A program made the position numbers and the translations under genes. 64,000 nt of DNA, taken from positions 186,001 to 250,000 of the forward strand of contig NZ_CP038635.1 of NCBI RefSeq assembly GCF_004768545.1, given 5' to 3'. The DNA is from Cupriavidus oxalaticus. Lineage in GTDB: Bacteria; Pseudomonadota; Gammaproteobacteria; Burkholderiales; Burkholderiaceae. The notes beneath the pieces were generated by a model that was not told the origin of the DNA, did no database searches, and was given only the letters and a program-made list of their open reading frames with translations. Shown here piece after piece: positions 17,746-31,049 of this stretch (positions within the stretch are counted from its first letter, which is position 1; each line of letters opens with the position of its first letter).

Positions 17746-19425
17746 ATGGAAACCACCTACGACTACGTCATCGTCGGCGCGGGATCGGCGGGCTGTGCGC
17801 TGGCCGGAAGGCTGGCCGACAGCGGGGACGACACCATTGCCCTGGTCGAGGCCGGCCAGCACGACCACCATGTGCTGGTACGCACACCCGCCGCGTGCGC
17901 CGCCATGCTGCCGCGCGCCAGCGCACGCAACTATGCCTACGAGACCGTGCCGCAGCCGGGACTGAATGGCCGGCGGGGCTACCAGCCGCGCGGACGCGGC
18001 CTGGGCGGCTGCTCGTCGATCAACGCGATGATCTACACGCGCGGACGGCCCGCCGACTACGACGACTGGGCCGCCGCAGGCTGCGACGGCTGGTCATGGG
18101 ACGACGTGCTGCCGTATTTCCGCCGTGCGGAATGCAATGAGCGCCTGGCCGGCAGCGACGACGATCCGCTGCATGGCGGCAGCGGCCCGCTCCATGTATC
18201 GGACCTGCGCACGCCAAATCCCTTCGCCGAGCGCTTTATCGAGGCCGCGCAGCAGGCGGGCTACCTGCGCAACGATGACTTCAACGGCGAAGAGCAGGAG
18301 GGCGTGGGCTGGTACCAGGTCACGCAGCATGCGGGCGAGCGCTGGAACGCGGCGCGCGCCTACCTGCACGGCGGCAACACGCGCGACAAGGCCTGCAACG
18401 GCGGGCGCGCGCGGCTGCAGGTGCTGACCGGCACACAGGCCCTGCGCATCGTCTTCGAGGGCCGCCATGCGGCCGGCGTGCTGGTCGCGCGCGACGGCCG
18501 CCAGCAACTTCTGCGCACACGGCGCGACGTGATCGTTTGCGCCGGCACCTTCGGCTCGCCGCAATTGCTGCTGGTGTCCGGCGTGGGACCGGCGGCGCAG
18601 CTGCGCGAGCTTGGCATCGACGTGGTCCACGACCTGCCCGGCGTGGGCGCCAACCTGCAGGACCATCTCGACATCATCCTGCACAAGCGCGTGGCGGCGC
18701 CCGAGTTGTTCGGCGTGTCGTTCAGCGGCTTCATGACCCTGCTGTCGGAAATGCTGCGCTACCGGCGCGAACGCACCGGCATGCTGTCGAGCAACTTCGC
18801 CGAGGCCGGCGGCTTCATACGCAGCCGCCCCGAACTGGCCGAGCCCGACCTGCAGCTGCATTTCGTCGTCGGCATGGCCGACAACCACATGCGCCGGCTC
18901 AACTTCGGCCACGGCTACTCCTGCCACGTATGCGTGCTGCGTCCGCGCAGCCGCGGCGAGGTGCGGCTGGCATCGGCCGATATCCGCGAGGCGCCGCTGA
19001 TCGACCCGCGCTACCTCAACGATGTGCGCGACCTCGACGACATGGTTGCCGGCGTGCGCATCGTGCGCCGGATCTTCGCGCAGCCGCAGCTGGCCAGCTA
19101 CGGCGGGCGCGAGCTGTACTCCGCGCACCTGCGCGCCGACGGCAGCGACGATGCCGACGTGCGCGAGATGATCCGCGCACGTGCCGACACCATCTATCAC
19201 CCCGTGGGCACCTGCCGCATGGGCATGGACGCGCTGGCGGTGGTCGACCCGCAGTTGCGCGTGCGCGGCGTGGAAGGGCTGCGCGTGGTCGATGCCTCGG
19301 TCATGCCGACGCTGGTCGGTGGCAACATCAACGCGCCCGCGATCATGATCGGCGAACGCGCGCATGACCTGATCCGCTACGCGCCGCGGGTGATGCTGCG
19401 CGTGCTGGAGTCGATGGAGGCGTGA
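17746..19425 (+). CDS. GMC-family FAD-dependent oxidoreductase
   Basis: Flavoprotein alcohol dehydrogenase/oxidase of the choline dehydrogenase-AlkJ group, 559 residues. The N-terminal FAD fold has VGAGSAGCALAGRL (residues about 10-23); GMC signature 1 is GRGLGGCSSINAMIYTRG. The C-terminal active-site block has HPVGTCRMG and GGNINAPAIMIGERA. No signal peptide. No betaine aldehyde dehydrogenase or regulator is adjacent, so I infer an alcohol substrate without naming it. A spacer of 261 bases precedes it, with no gene. Confidence 0.88.
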   Translation: METTYDYVIVGAGSAGCALAGRLADSGDDTIALVEAGQHDHHVLVRTPAACAAMLPRASARNYAYETVPQPGLNGRRGYQPRGRGLGGCSSINAMIYTRGRPADYDDWAAAGCDGWSWDDVLPYFRRAECNERLAGSDDDPLHGGSGPLHVSDLRTPNPFAERFIEAAQQAGYLRNDDFNGEEQEGVGWYQVTQHAGERWNAARAYLHGGNTRDKACNGGRARLQVLTGTQALRIVFEGRHAAGVLVARDGRQQLLRTRRDVIVCAGTFGSPQLLLVSGVGPAAQLRELGIDVVHDLPGVGANLQDHLDIILHKRVAAPELFGVSFSGFMTLLSEMLRYRRERTGMLSSNFAEAGGFIRSRPELAEPDLQLHFVVGMADNHMRRLNFGHGYSCHVCVLRPRSRGEVRLASADIREAPLIDPRYLNDVRDLDDMVAGVRIVRRIFAQPQLASYGGRELYSAHLRADGSDDADVREMIRARADTIYHPVGTCRMGMDALAVVDPQLRVRGVEGLRVVDASVMPTLVGGNINAPAIMIGERAHDLIRYAPRVMLRVLESMEA

Positions 19426-19447
19426 CGCAAGCGCCGGGTCTGCGCGG

Positions 19448-21118
19448 CTAGCCTTCGAAGCCGCGCGATGCCACGCGCTTCAGCAATTCGGCCTCCGCAT
19501 CCAGCGTGCCGAACACGCGTCCATGCTGGCGTCCAAGCCGGCTGGCGACAAACAGCTCCGCATTCTCCGCATCGGCATGCGCCAGCATCAGCGCCGCCTG
19601 CGTGGTCAGCACCAGCCCCTGCGCAAAGCGGCGCGCGTTGGCCTCCAGGTGCTCCGGCGCTTCGCGCAGCAGCGCCTGCAGCGATGCCAGCTCGGCGCGC
19701 ACCGCTGGATGGCCGCCGGCGCGGCGCTGCAGGTCCTGCAGCAGGCGCGCGCCGTCGTCGGGGTTGCGCTGGATCGCGCGCAGCACGTCCAGGCACATGA
19801 TGTTGCCCGAGCCTTCCCAGATCGAGTTGACCGGCGCTTCGCGGTACAGCCGCGCCATCGGGCTTTCTTCGACGTAGCCGTTGCCGCCCCAGACTTCCAT
19901 CGCCTCGCCGGTGGCCTCGATGGCGCGCTTGCAGATCCAGAACTTGGCCGCGGGCGTGACCACCCGCTTCCACGCGGCGGCGAGCGGGTCGGGGTTGTCG
20001 CCCTCGGCGTGCTCGAAGGCGTGGCCCAGTTCCATCATCAGCAGCGAGGCCGCTTCGGATTCCAGCGCCAGGTCCGCCAGCACATTGCGCATCAGCGGCT
20101 GGTCGGCCAGCAGGCGGCCGAAGGCGCTGCGGTGGCGCGTATGGTGCAGCGCCTGCACGAAGGCCGCGCGCAGGATGGCCGAGCTGCCGATCACGCAGTC
20201 GAGCCGCGTATTGGTCGCCATCTCGATGATGGTGGGGATGCCGCGTCCTTCCTCGCCGATCAGGATGCCGGTCGCGTCGCGGAACTCGACCTCGCTGCTG
20301 GAGTTGGAGCGGTTGCCGAGCTTGTCCTTCAGGCGCTGGATCTGGATCGGGTTCTTGCTGCCGTCGTCGCGGAAGCGCGGCACGAAGAAGCACGACAGCG
20401 GGCCGTCTTCGGCGCCCATGCGCGCCACCACCAGGTGCGCGTCGCACATCGGCGCCGAGAAGAACCACTTGTGCCCGGTCAGCGCGTATTCCGCGCCGCG
20501 GCCTTCGCCACGCACGGCGCGCGCCACGGTGGTGTTGGCGCGCACGTCCGAGCCGCCCTGTTTCTCCGTCATGCCCATGCCGATCATGATCGCGGTCTTC
20601 TCGCGCCAGGGCAGGTCGCGCGCATCATGCTCGCTCGCATACAGGCGCGGCTCCAGCTCGGCGAACAGCGCGGTTTCCTTGCGCAGCACCGGAATGCTGG
20701 CGAGGGTCATGGTGGGCGGGCACAGCGAGCCGGACTCAACCTGCGCCTGCAGGAAGTAGCCCGCGGTGCGCGCGCTCCACACGCCCGCGCGCGGCAGCGC
20801 GAAGGGCAGGGCCTGCAATTGCTGGCTGCGCAGCAGCGACAGCAGTGCGTGCCAGCTTGGGTGGAATTCCACGGAATCGATGCGCTCGCCGGTGCGGCTG
20901 TGCGTGTGCAGCTCGGGCGTATGGCGGTTGGCGTCGGCGGCCCATTGCTGCACTTCCGGCTCGCCCAGCCGCGCGCCGAACTGCCCCAGCGCCTCGGCAT
21001 GCCAGCCGCCGCCAAGCCGCTCCAGCGCGGCGCGGACGATGGGATCGCAGCCGAAGAGGTTGTAGTGCGCAAGGTCCGGCACCTGGTTGAAGACACGATG
21101 CGTGGCGGCGTCGGTCAT
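19448..21118 (-). CDS. AidB-like acyl-CoA dehydrogenase
   Basis: Protein of 556 residues, longer than ordinary acyl-CoA dehydrogenases and similar in build to AidB of the adaptive response to alkylation. Start at MTDAATHRVFNQVPDL, preceded by AGGAGA. The FAD/substrate region has MIGMGMTEKQGGSDVRANTT and TGHKWFFSAPMCDAHLVVAR; ATGEAMEVWGGNGYVEES gives the C-terminal helix bundle. Whether it dehydrogenates an acyl-CoA or protects DNA as AidB does is undecided. It converges with the GMC gene. Confidence 0.85.
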   Translation of the reverse strand: MTDAATHRVFNQVPDLAHYNLFGCDPIVRAALERLGGGWHAEALGQFGARLGEPEVQQWAADANRHTPELHTHSRTGERIDSVEFHPSWHALLSLLRSQQLQALPFALPRAGVWSARTAGYFLQAQVESGSLCPPTMTLASIPVLRKETALFAELEPRLYASEHDARDLPWREKTAIMIGMGMTEKQGGSDVRANTTVARAVRGEGRGAEYALTGHKWFFSAPMCDAHLVVARMGAEDGPLSCFFVPRFRDDGSKNPIQIQRLKDKLGNRSNSSSEVEFRDATGILIGEEGRGIPTIIEMATNTRLDCVIGSSAILRAAFVQALHHTRHRSAFGRLLADQPLMRNVLADLALESEAASLLMMELGHAFEHAEGDNPDPLAAAWKRVVTPAAKFWICKRAIEATGEAMEVWGGNGYVEESPMARLYREAPVNSIWEGSGNIMCLDVLRAIQRNPDDGARLLQDLQRRAGGHPAVRAELASLQALLREAPEHLEANARRFAQGLVLTTQAALMLAHADAENAELFVASRLGRQHGRVFGTLDAEAELLKRVASRGFEG

Positions 21119-21334
21119 TTTGGGAGGTCTCCTGGATCGGTTCGATGCTTGCCGTTTGCTTTGCATGGTAGAGCACCTGACACGCGTTTGAGTGCATGCT
21201 CGGCCGCTTGATGCCTGTTTTTGCGCTGCACCATGCGCGATTCGATACCTATGCGCACAGGTGTGGCACCACAAACGACGGGGAACTGGCACTGGCGCCC
21301 ACCGGTGCTCTGTGCTTAAATTCACCCCGTTGGA

Positions 21335-23412
<2,078 letters not shown>

Positions 23413-23425
23413 GGCAACGGCAGTA

Positions 23426-23488
23426 CGGGCATGGCCTCGCAACCATGCCCGCGCATGTTCCGCCGCCGCGCAGCGCCCCGCGCGGCGG
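23426..23488 (+). other. Two strong stem-loops between thiC and thiO
   Basis: CGGGCATGG/CCATGCCCG (23426-23451) and CCGCCGCGC/GCGCGGCGG (23463-23488) are consecutive nine-base perfect stems in the 142-base thiC-thiO gap. Neither has a T-tract. They could stabilise the thiC message or lower expression of the downstream genes. Confidence 0.5.
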
Positions 23489-23554
23489 CACAGACAACAA
23501 GGAGGCCGGCGCGGCGGCATGCCCGCATGCCCATGCGCCGGCACAACATCCCTC

Positions 23555-24745
23555 ATGACAGCAGTACAGTCGTTTGACGTCGCCATCCTTGGGGCCGGAC
23601 TTGCCGGCCGCCTGGCTGCCTGGCAACTGGTGCGCAGCGGCGCCCGCGTGGCGCTGGTGGAGCGCGCCGGGCCGGACGGCGCGGGTTCGGCCGCCTACGT
23701 GGCCGCGGCCATGCTGGCGCCGCTGGCGGAATCGGCCATCGCCGAGCGCCGCATCGTCGATCTGGGCATCGCCAGCGTCGACCTGTGGCGGGCGTGGCTG
23801 GCCGAGTTGCCGGAGCCGGTGTTCTTCCAGGAGGACGGCACGCTGGTGGTCTGGCATGCGCGCGACCGCGGCGAGATGTCGCTGTTCACCAGCCGCATGC
23901 GCGCGGTGGCGCCGCCCGAGCTGGTGTCGCAGCGGCTGCGGGCGCTGGACGGCAAGGGCGTGGGCGAAGTCGAGCCGGCGCTGGCGGGCCGCTTCCCGCA
24001 GGGGCTGCTGCTGGCCGGCGAGGGCCAGCTCGACAACCGCGGCGTGCTGCGCGCGCTGCTGTCGTGCGCGGTCAGCGAGGGCGTGCATTGTGTCTGGGAA
24101 GCCGGCGAGGTAGAAGCCGACACGCTGCCGGCGCTGGGCATCCGCGCCGACGTGGTGCTGGATTGCCGCGGCCTGGGCGCGCGCGCGGCGTGGCCGTCGC
24201 AGCCCGGCGGCAGCGCGCCCGGACTGCGCGGGCTGCGCGGCGAAGTGGTGCGCGTGCATGCGCCCGACGTGAAGCTGCACCGGCCGGTGCGGCTGCTGCA
24301 TCCGCGCTACCCGATCTATATTGCTCCCAAGCCCAACGACCTGTACGTGATCGGCGCGACCGAACTGGAAAGCGAGGACGATTCGCCGATGAGCGTGCGT
24401 TCCGCGCTGGAGCTGCTGTCGGCGGCGCATTCGCTGCATCCCGCTTTCGGCGAGGCGCGCGTGCTGGAACTGAACGTGCAGCGCCGCCCCACGCGGCCCG
24501 ACCACCTGCCGGCGATCCGCGTCGACCAGCAGGCGCGCGTGGTGCGCGTCAACGGCCTGTACCGCCACGGCTTCCTGATCGCGCCGGCGGTGACCGAGGC
24601 CGCGTGCGCGGTCGTGGGCGCGTTGCTCAAGGGCGATCCTGCCGCCCATGCAGTGCCTGCCGCGCTGCGCTGGCCCGGCATGATCGAGGCAGTGACGGAA
24701 GCGCCGGCCGCAACGCTGCACGCGCGCACCGGGCTGCTGCACTAA
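23555..24745 (+). CDS. thiO: Glycine oxidase ThiO
   Basis: FAD enzyme that oxidises glycine to the imine used by ThiG in thiazole synthesis. With the start MTAVQSFDVAILGAGLAG it has 396 residues and a GXGXXG dinucleotide fold at residues 11-16. The DAO-type C-terminal block LYRHGFLIAPAVTEAA is present. Its place between thiC and thiS in the operon is the main support for ThiO rather than another DAO-family oxidase. An upstream ATG at 23519 is in frame but less likely. Confidence 0.88.
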   Translation: MTAVQSFDVAILGAGLAGRLAAWQLVRSGARVALVERAGPDGAGSAAYVAAAMLAPLAESAIAERRIVDLGIASVDLWRAWLAELPEPVFFQEDGTLVVWHARDRGEMSLFTSRMRAVAPPELVSQRLRALDGKGVGEVEPALAGRFPQGLLLAGEGQLDNRGVLRALLSCAVSEGVHCVWEAGEVEADTLPALGIRADVVLDCRGLGARAAWPSQPGGSAPGLRGLRGEVVRVHAPDVKLHRPVRLLHPRYPIYIAPKPNDLYVIGATELESEDDSPMSVRSALELLSAAHSLHPAFGEARVLELNVQRRPTRPDHLPAIRVDQQARVVRVNGLYRHGFLIAPAVTEAACAVVGALLKGDPAAHAVPAALRWPGMIEAVTEAPAATLHARTGLLH

Positions 24746-24757
24746 CGCAAGACTGAC

Positions 24758-24955
24758 ATGGAAATCCTGCTCAACGGCCGACCTCTCGCCCTTGCCGAAT
24801 CCGCCACACTGGCGGATGCGGTGGTCGTGGCGAAGATCGCGCCCCCTTTTGCCGCGGCGGTCAACGGCCAGTTCGTGCCGCGCGCCGCGCATGCCAACAC
24901 CCCTCTTGCGGCCGGCGACCGCATCGACCTCGTGCAACCCGTGACGGGAGGCTGA
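24758..24955 (+). CDS. thiS: Sulfur carrier protein ThiS
   Basis: Ubiquitin-fold sulfur carrier, 65 residues, ending in the required Gly-Gly (QPVTGG) that is thiocarboxylated. Begins MEILLNGRPLALAES. Twelve bases after thiO and four before thiG, clearly one operon. Confidence 0.95.
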   Translation: MEILLNGRPLALAESATLADAVVVAKIAPPFAAAVNGQFVPRAAHANTPLAAGDRIDLVQPVTGG

Positions 24956-24959
24956 CCCC

Positions 24960-25802
24960 ATGACATTCGAACCTTCCGAAACCCTGCGCGACCCGTTCGT
25001 GCTGTATGGCGAGTCGTTCGGCTCGCGCCTGCTGCTGGGCACCGCGCGCTATCCGTCGCCGGCCACGCTTGAAGCGGCCGTGCAGGCCTGCGCGCCGGCC
25101 ATGATCACCGTCGCGCTGCGCCGCCAGGGCGCGGTGGGCGACGGCGAGGGCGGCCAGGCGTTCTGGCAGATGCTCAAGGCGCTGAACGTGCCGGTGCTGC
25201 CCAACACCGCCGGCTGCTTCACCGCGCAGGAGGTCATCACCACCGCGATGATGGCGCGCGAAGTATTCGAGACACCGTGGATCAAGCTCGAACTGATCGG
25301 CGACGACTACACGCTGCAGCCCGACACGCTCAACCTGCCCGCTGTGGCCGAGACCCTGATCAAGGAAGGCTTCAAGGTGCTGCCCTACTGTACCGAGGAC
25401 CTGGTGCTGTGCCGCCGGCTGCTCGACGTCGGCTGCCAGGCGCTGATGCCGTGGGCCGCGCCGATCGGCACCGGCCGGGGCGCGGTGAATCCGCATGCGA
25501 TGCGCGTGCTGCGCGAGCGCCTGCCGGATACGCCGCTGATCGTCGATGCCGGCCTGGGCCTGCCGTCGCACGCGGCGCAGGTGCTGGAGTGGGGCTACGA
25601 CGGCGTGCTGCTCAACACCGCGGTGGCGCAGGCCGCCTACCCCGTCAACATGGCGCGCGCGTTCGCGCAGGCCGTGGAAGCGGGCCGCACCGCGTACCTG
25701 GCCGGCCCGATGCCCGAGCGCGAGGTGGCGCAGGCCAGCACGCCGGTGGTCGGCATGCCGTTCTGGCATGCGGAGGCGGAGCAGCGGGAGCAGCGCGCAT
25801 GA
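24960..25802 (+). CDS. thiG: Thiazole synthase
   Basis: TIM-barrel enzyme forming the thiazole phosphate from DXP, glycine imine and ThiS thiocarboxylate. Protein of 280 residues; the Schiff-base lysine is Lys109 in PWIKLELIGD. Conserved blocks TVALRRQ, LPNTAGC and LLNTAVAQA follow the family order. It overlaps thiE by the ATGA quadruplet, so the two are translationally coupled. Confidence 0.95.
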   Translation: MTFEPSETLRDPFVLYGESFGSRLLLGTARYPSPATLEAAVQACAPAMITVALRRQGAVGDGEGGQAFWQMLKALNVPVLPNTAGCFTAQEVITTAMMAREVFETPWIKLELIGDDYTLQPDTLNLPAVAETLIKEGFKVLPYCTEDLVLCRRLLDVGCQALMPWAAPIGTGRGAVNPHAMRVLRERLPDTPLIVDAGLGLPSHAAQVLEWGYDGVLLNTAVAQAAYPVNMARAFAQAVEAGRTAYLAGPMPEREVAQASTPVVGMPFWHAEAEQREQRA

Positions 25803-26932
25803 CCCGCCGCCCCGTCCACGTTCCCAGCGACGGTCCGCTGCGTGCGGCAGTGCTGGAGCATTATGGCGAGACCTTCGGCATCGACGACAAGCCGTGGCAG
25901 GCCTGGCGCCTGGAAGACGCGCCTGAGCATCCCGGCGCGCACGATGTGCTGCTGTCCGACGGCGAAGCCACCGAAGAAGCCATTGCGCGCGTCGCCGCCA
26001 GCGGCGCCACGCTGATCGAGACCGACCGCGAGGGCGGCCGGTGGATCGACACGGTGCGCTCGCCGATGGGCACCTGGGTGTTCTCGGTTGCCGCGGACAG
26101 CGACCAGCCGCATTCGGCAGCGTTCGTCGCGGTACTGCTGGCGAGCCTGTCGCTGCATTTCCCCGCGCATGATGCGCTGGCGCTGGCGCGCGCCTGGGCG
26201 CCGGGCTCGGCCGACTGGCCGACGGATTTCGCGCGTTTCCCGCACGTGCGCCATGTCGCGCTGGTGGCGCCGGAGCAGGCCGTCGAGCCGTTCGCGCCGT
26301 GCCCCGCGCTGGGCCTGTACGTGGTCGTGCCGAGCGCGGAATGGATCGAGCGCCTGGCGCCGCTGAACGTGCCGACGGTGCAGTTGCGCTTCAAGTCCGA
26401 CGATCCCGCCGCGGTGCGCGCCGAGATCGCGCGCGCGGCCAGGGCCATGCAGGGCTCGTCGTCGCGCCTGTTCATCAACGACCACTGGCAGGCGGCGATC
26501 GACTACCACGCCGCCAATGGCGCGCAGAGCGGCATCTACGGCATCCACCTCGGCCAGGAAGACCTCGACGACGCCGACCTCGACGCGATCCGTGCGTCCG
26601 GGCTGCGGCTGGGCATATCCACGCACGGTTACGCCGAGATGCTGCGCGTCGCGGCGATCCGTCCGAGCTACCTGGCGCTGGGCGCGATCTTCCCGACCAC
26701 GACCAAGGTGATGCCGACCCAGCCGCAAGGCATGGGCCGTTTCCGCGCATATGCAAAGCTGATGCAGCCGGTGATCCCGTCGCTGGTCGGCATCGGCGGC
26801 GTCAATGCCACGAATATGCGCGAAGTGCTCGCCGTGGGTGTCGGCAGTGCCGCAGTGGTGCGCGCCGTTACCGAGGCCGACGACGTGCCGGCCGCGGTGG
26901 CGCATCTCGTCAGCCTGTTCCCGACCGGCTGA
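25799..26932 (+). CDS. thiE: Thiamine phosphate synthase with extra N-terminal domain
   Basis: Joins HMP-PP and thiazole phosphate. At 377 residues it is well above the ~210 of ordinary ThiE. The ThiE barrel starts near residue 170 (LGLYVVVPSAEW) and includes VPTVQLRFK, GIHLGQEDL and IGGVNATN. The usual QLRDK is QLRFK here, so the domain is somewhat divergent. Residues 1-165 are not ThiE; around residues 98-134 they resemble the C-terminal helices of ThiD but lack its GTGC loop. Start fixed by ATGA coupling to thiG. A separate thiD lies at 28052. Confidence 0.9.
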   Translation: MTRRPVHVPSDGPLRAAVLEHYGETFGIDDKPWQAWRLEDAPEHPGAHDVLLSDGEATEEAIARVAASGATLIETDREGGRWIDTVRSPMGTWVFSVAADSDQPHSAAFVAVLLASLSLHFPAHDALALARAWAPGSADWPTDFARFPHVRHVALVAPEQAVEPFAPCPALGLYVVVPSAEWIERLAPLNVPTVQLRFKSDDPAAVRAEIARAARAMQGSSSRLFINDHWQAAIDYHAANGAQSGIYGIHLGQEDLDDADLDAIRASGLRLGISTHGYAEMLRVAAIRPSYLALGAIFPTTTKVMPTQPQGMGRFRAYAKLMQPVIPSLVGIGGVNATNMREVLAVGVGSAAVVRAVTEADDVPAAVAHLVSLFPTG

Positions 26933-26961
26933 GCGCGCGATCACGTGCAGAGTGTGTCCGG

Positions 26962-27000
26962 CGGTGTGCTCCCCTCTCCTTGATAGAGGGGAGCACACCG
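26962..27000. repeat. Perfect 16-base palindrome, CTCCCCTCT-type element
   Basis: CGGTGTGCTCCCCTCT and its exact reverse complement flank a CCTTGAT loop, 30 bases after thiE. Related pyrimidine/purine palindromes follow ahcY (30597) and metF (31949). It lacks a T-tract but could still end or protect the transcript. Confidence 0.8.
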
Positions 27001-27125
27001 CACCTGGTGAGGGGCATCGCGTCGCCAAGATTTGTGCGACATTCGCCCAGCCGCGGGAACCGAAGCGGACCCCGCCGCTATGATGTCGGGCAGCATTCCC
27101 CGCCAGCCATCCCGCATCGCGCACC

Positions 27126-27575
27126 ATGTCGACCCAGCTCCCCGAGATCATTCCCGCCGCTCCCGGCACGCCTGAGAAGCCCTATTTCGGCATCGATGTC
27201 CCGCTGATGCGCTATTTCGGCCTGCAGCCGGAGGTGATCGAGGAGGGCTACTGCCGCACGCGCCTGCCGGCGCACCCGCAGCTGGTGAACAGCCGCGGCG
27301 ACGTGCACGGCGGCACGCTGATGGCGACGCTGGACTTCACGCTCAGCGGGGCGGCGCGCTCGCATGCGCCCACGGAAACGGGCGTGATCACCATCGACAT
27401 GTCGACCCACTTCCTTGCCGCCGCGCGCGGCGAGCTGACGCTGGAAGCGCGCTGCCTGCGCCGCGGCGCGCGCATCGCCTTCTGCGAAGGCGAAGTGAAG
27501 GATGCGGCCGGCACCGTGGTGTGCGTGGCGCGGGCGGCGTTCAAGTTGGTGCCGCTGTCCAGCGGCGGCAACTGA
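27126..27575 (+). CDS. PaaI-family hotdog thioesterase
   Basis: Single-hotdog acyl-CoA thioesterase of 149 residues. The PaaI signature SRGDVHGGTLMATLDFTLS (residues about 57-75) supplies the HGG catalytic region, and the ITIDMSTHFLAAARGELTLE strand pair follows. No phenylacetate genes are near, so the substrate is open. It converges with the PGDYG gene. Confidence 0.85.
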   Translation: MSTQLPEIIPAAPGTPEKPYFGIDVPLMRYFGLQPEVIEEGYCRTRLPAHPQLVNSRGDVHGGTLMATLDFTLSGAARSHAPTETGVITIDMSTHFLAAARGELTLEARCLRRGARIAFCEGEVKDAAGTVVCVARAAFKLVPLSSGGN

Positions 27576-27609
27576 TCCCTGCCTGAACCTGCCCGAAAAA
27601 CCCGGCCGC

Positions 27610-28044
27610 TCAGTCCTGCAGCGGCCGGTACACCTGTTCGAACCTCGCGCGCTCGGTGATGCCATAGTCGCCGGGCGCGTATTGCATCAGCCAGTCGCCC
27701 GGCTTGCCGTGCAGCACGTCGCCGCCGGCGCTGCGTTCGATGCTGAAGGCCTCGTGCATCTCGCGCGCCAGCACCGGGATCGGCTTGTTGCGATAGGCGC
27801 CGTCCTGGCCGTGCACCAGCGGCGGGATGGCGTCGTACTTGGGGTCGAAGCGGTCGCGCGACACGCACCAGCGGTCGCCGGTGCGGCTGGTGATCAGCGC
27901 ATCGCCGGGCTGGTAGCGGTTGGGGCCTTCGCGGCTGACCAGCTCGCCAGCCTCGGTGGCGAATGCAACGTCGACGACTTCATGCTTGAGGTAGAAGGCG
28001 GCGTCGGGATCGCTGCGCAGATCGATATGGGTGAGCCTCTGCAT
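27610..28044 (-). CDS. PGDYG-domain protein of unknown function
   Basis: Small cytoplasmic protein, 144 residues, containing the family's namesake motif PGDYG in QYAPGDYGITERARFE near the C-terminus and a second PGDAL motif earlier. The family has no established function that I know. It is seven bases downstream of thiD on the same strand, so probably cotranscribed. Confidence 0.75.
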   Translation of the reverse strand: MQRLTHIDLRSDPDAAFYLKHEVVDVAFATEAGELVSREGPNRYQPGDALITSRTGDRWCVSRDRFDPKYDAIPPLVHGQDGAYRNKPIPVLAREMHEAFSIERSAGGDVLHGKPGDWLMQYAPGDYGITERARFEQVYRPLQD

Positions 28045-28051
28045 CTGGCGC

Positions 28052-28888
<837 letters not shown>

Positions 28889-28935
28889 CTGTGAGGAAAT
28901 CAAGGAGGGCCGGTGCGCAAGGCGGCCGGGCACGC

Positions 28936-28941
28936 TACAAT
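28936..28941 (+). promoter_or_regulatory. -10 box of the ahcY operon
   Basis: TACAAT ends nine bases before the first conserved base of the SAH riboswitch, placing the start of transcription just at the aptamer's 5' end. No good -35 box is visible. Confidence 0.5.
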
Positions 28942-28949
28942 ACCGCCAC

Positions 28950-29034
28950 TCCGAGGAGCGTTGCAACGGATGCGGTAGGCAAAAGTGCTACCCCATGCAT
29001 CCGCCAGGCTCGGACTGTCTTCAACGGCGCTCGC
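28950..29034 (+). promoter_or_regulatory. S-adenosylhomocysteine (SAH) riboswitch
   Basis: The ordered conserved blocks CCGAGGAGCGTTGCAACGG, CCAGGCTCGG and AACGGCGCTC match the SAH aptamer known upstream of ahcY in Ralstonia and other proteobacteria. The variable hairpin between them is GATGCGGTAG...CTACCCCATGCATC-like. SAH binding is known to turn on ahcY-type operons. The ahcY ATG is 123 bases further on. Confidence 0.92.
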
Positions 29035-29157
29035 TGATCCGTGGTTTCGCACGGAGGCGAGTCGACCTATCCGCCCGCTGCGCATGTGCCCGCTGCCATG
29101 CCGCCGCCCGATTTCCCGATCTCGTCACCTGCGTGCCACTCTTCACCGGAGTGAAAG

Positions 29158-30576
<1,419 letters not shown>

Positions 30577-30596
30577 TGCGCGCAGTGAGGTAGCAA

Positions 30597-30625
30597 CTCC
30601 CCTCTTCCGCTTGCGGGAGAGGGAG
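30597..30625. repeat. CTCCCCTCT-type palindrome after ahcY
   Basis: Imperfect hairpin CTCCCCTCTTCCGC/GCGGGAGAGGGAG in the 82-base ahcY-yvlD gap. Same sequence type as the elements at 26962 and 31949. Confidence 0.6.
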
Positions 30626-30658
30626 CAATCCCGCCATTGAGCCAACCAAGGAGCCGTC

Positions 30659-31009
30659 ATGAGACTACTGGTCGTCTGGATCATCAACGCCGTTGCGCTG
30701 TTCGTGCTGCCGTACATCATCCCGTCGATCCACATCAAGAGCTTCGGCTCGGCGATGCTGGCGGCGCTGGTGCTGGGCCTGGTCAACACGCTGATCCGTC
30801 CGATCCTGGTGATCCTGACGCTGCCGGTCACGCTGCTGACGCTGGGGCTGTTTATCTTCGTCATCAACGCGCTGCTGTTCCTGTTTGTCGGCAACCTGCT
30901 GTCGGGCTTCACGGTCGGCGGCTTCTGGGCGGCCTTGCTGGGCTCCATCCTGTACAGCGTGATCTCGTGGCTGCTGTCCAGCCTGCTGCTGGGCAACCGC
31001 GACGACTGA
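30659..31009 (+). CDS. Four-helix YvlD/phage-holin-family membrane protein
   Basis: Protein of 116 residues with four hydrophobic segments, including VVWIINAVALFVLPYIIP and the NTLIRPILVILTLPVTLLTLG block typical of the family. Despite the family's name there is no prophage context. It lies within the ahcY-metF operon (82 and 40 base gaps); I recall a similar position in related betaproteobacteria. Function unknown. Confidence 0.8.
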   Translation: MRLLVVWIINAVALFVLPYIIPSIHIKSFGSAMLAALVLGLVNTLIRPILVILTLPVTLLTLGLFIFVINALLFLFVGNLLSGFTVGGFWAALLGSILYSVISWLLSSLLLGNRDD

Positions 31010-31049
31010 CCTTATTTCGCGCGCCGCGCCAACGCGACGCGCCACCATC

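Noticed and set aside
30659..31009. Prophage, suggested by the holin family name
   Set aside because: No lysin, integrase, capsid or tail gene is near; the family is mostly chromosomal membrane proteins of unknown role.
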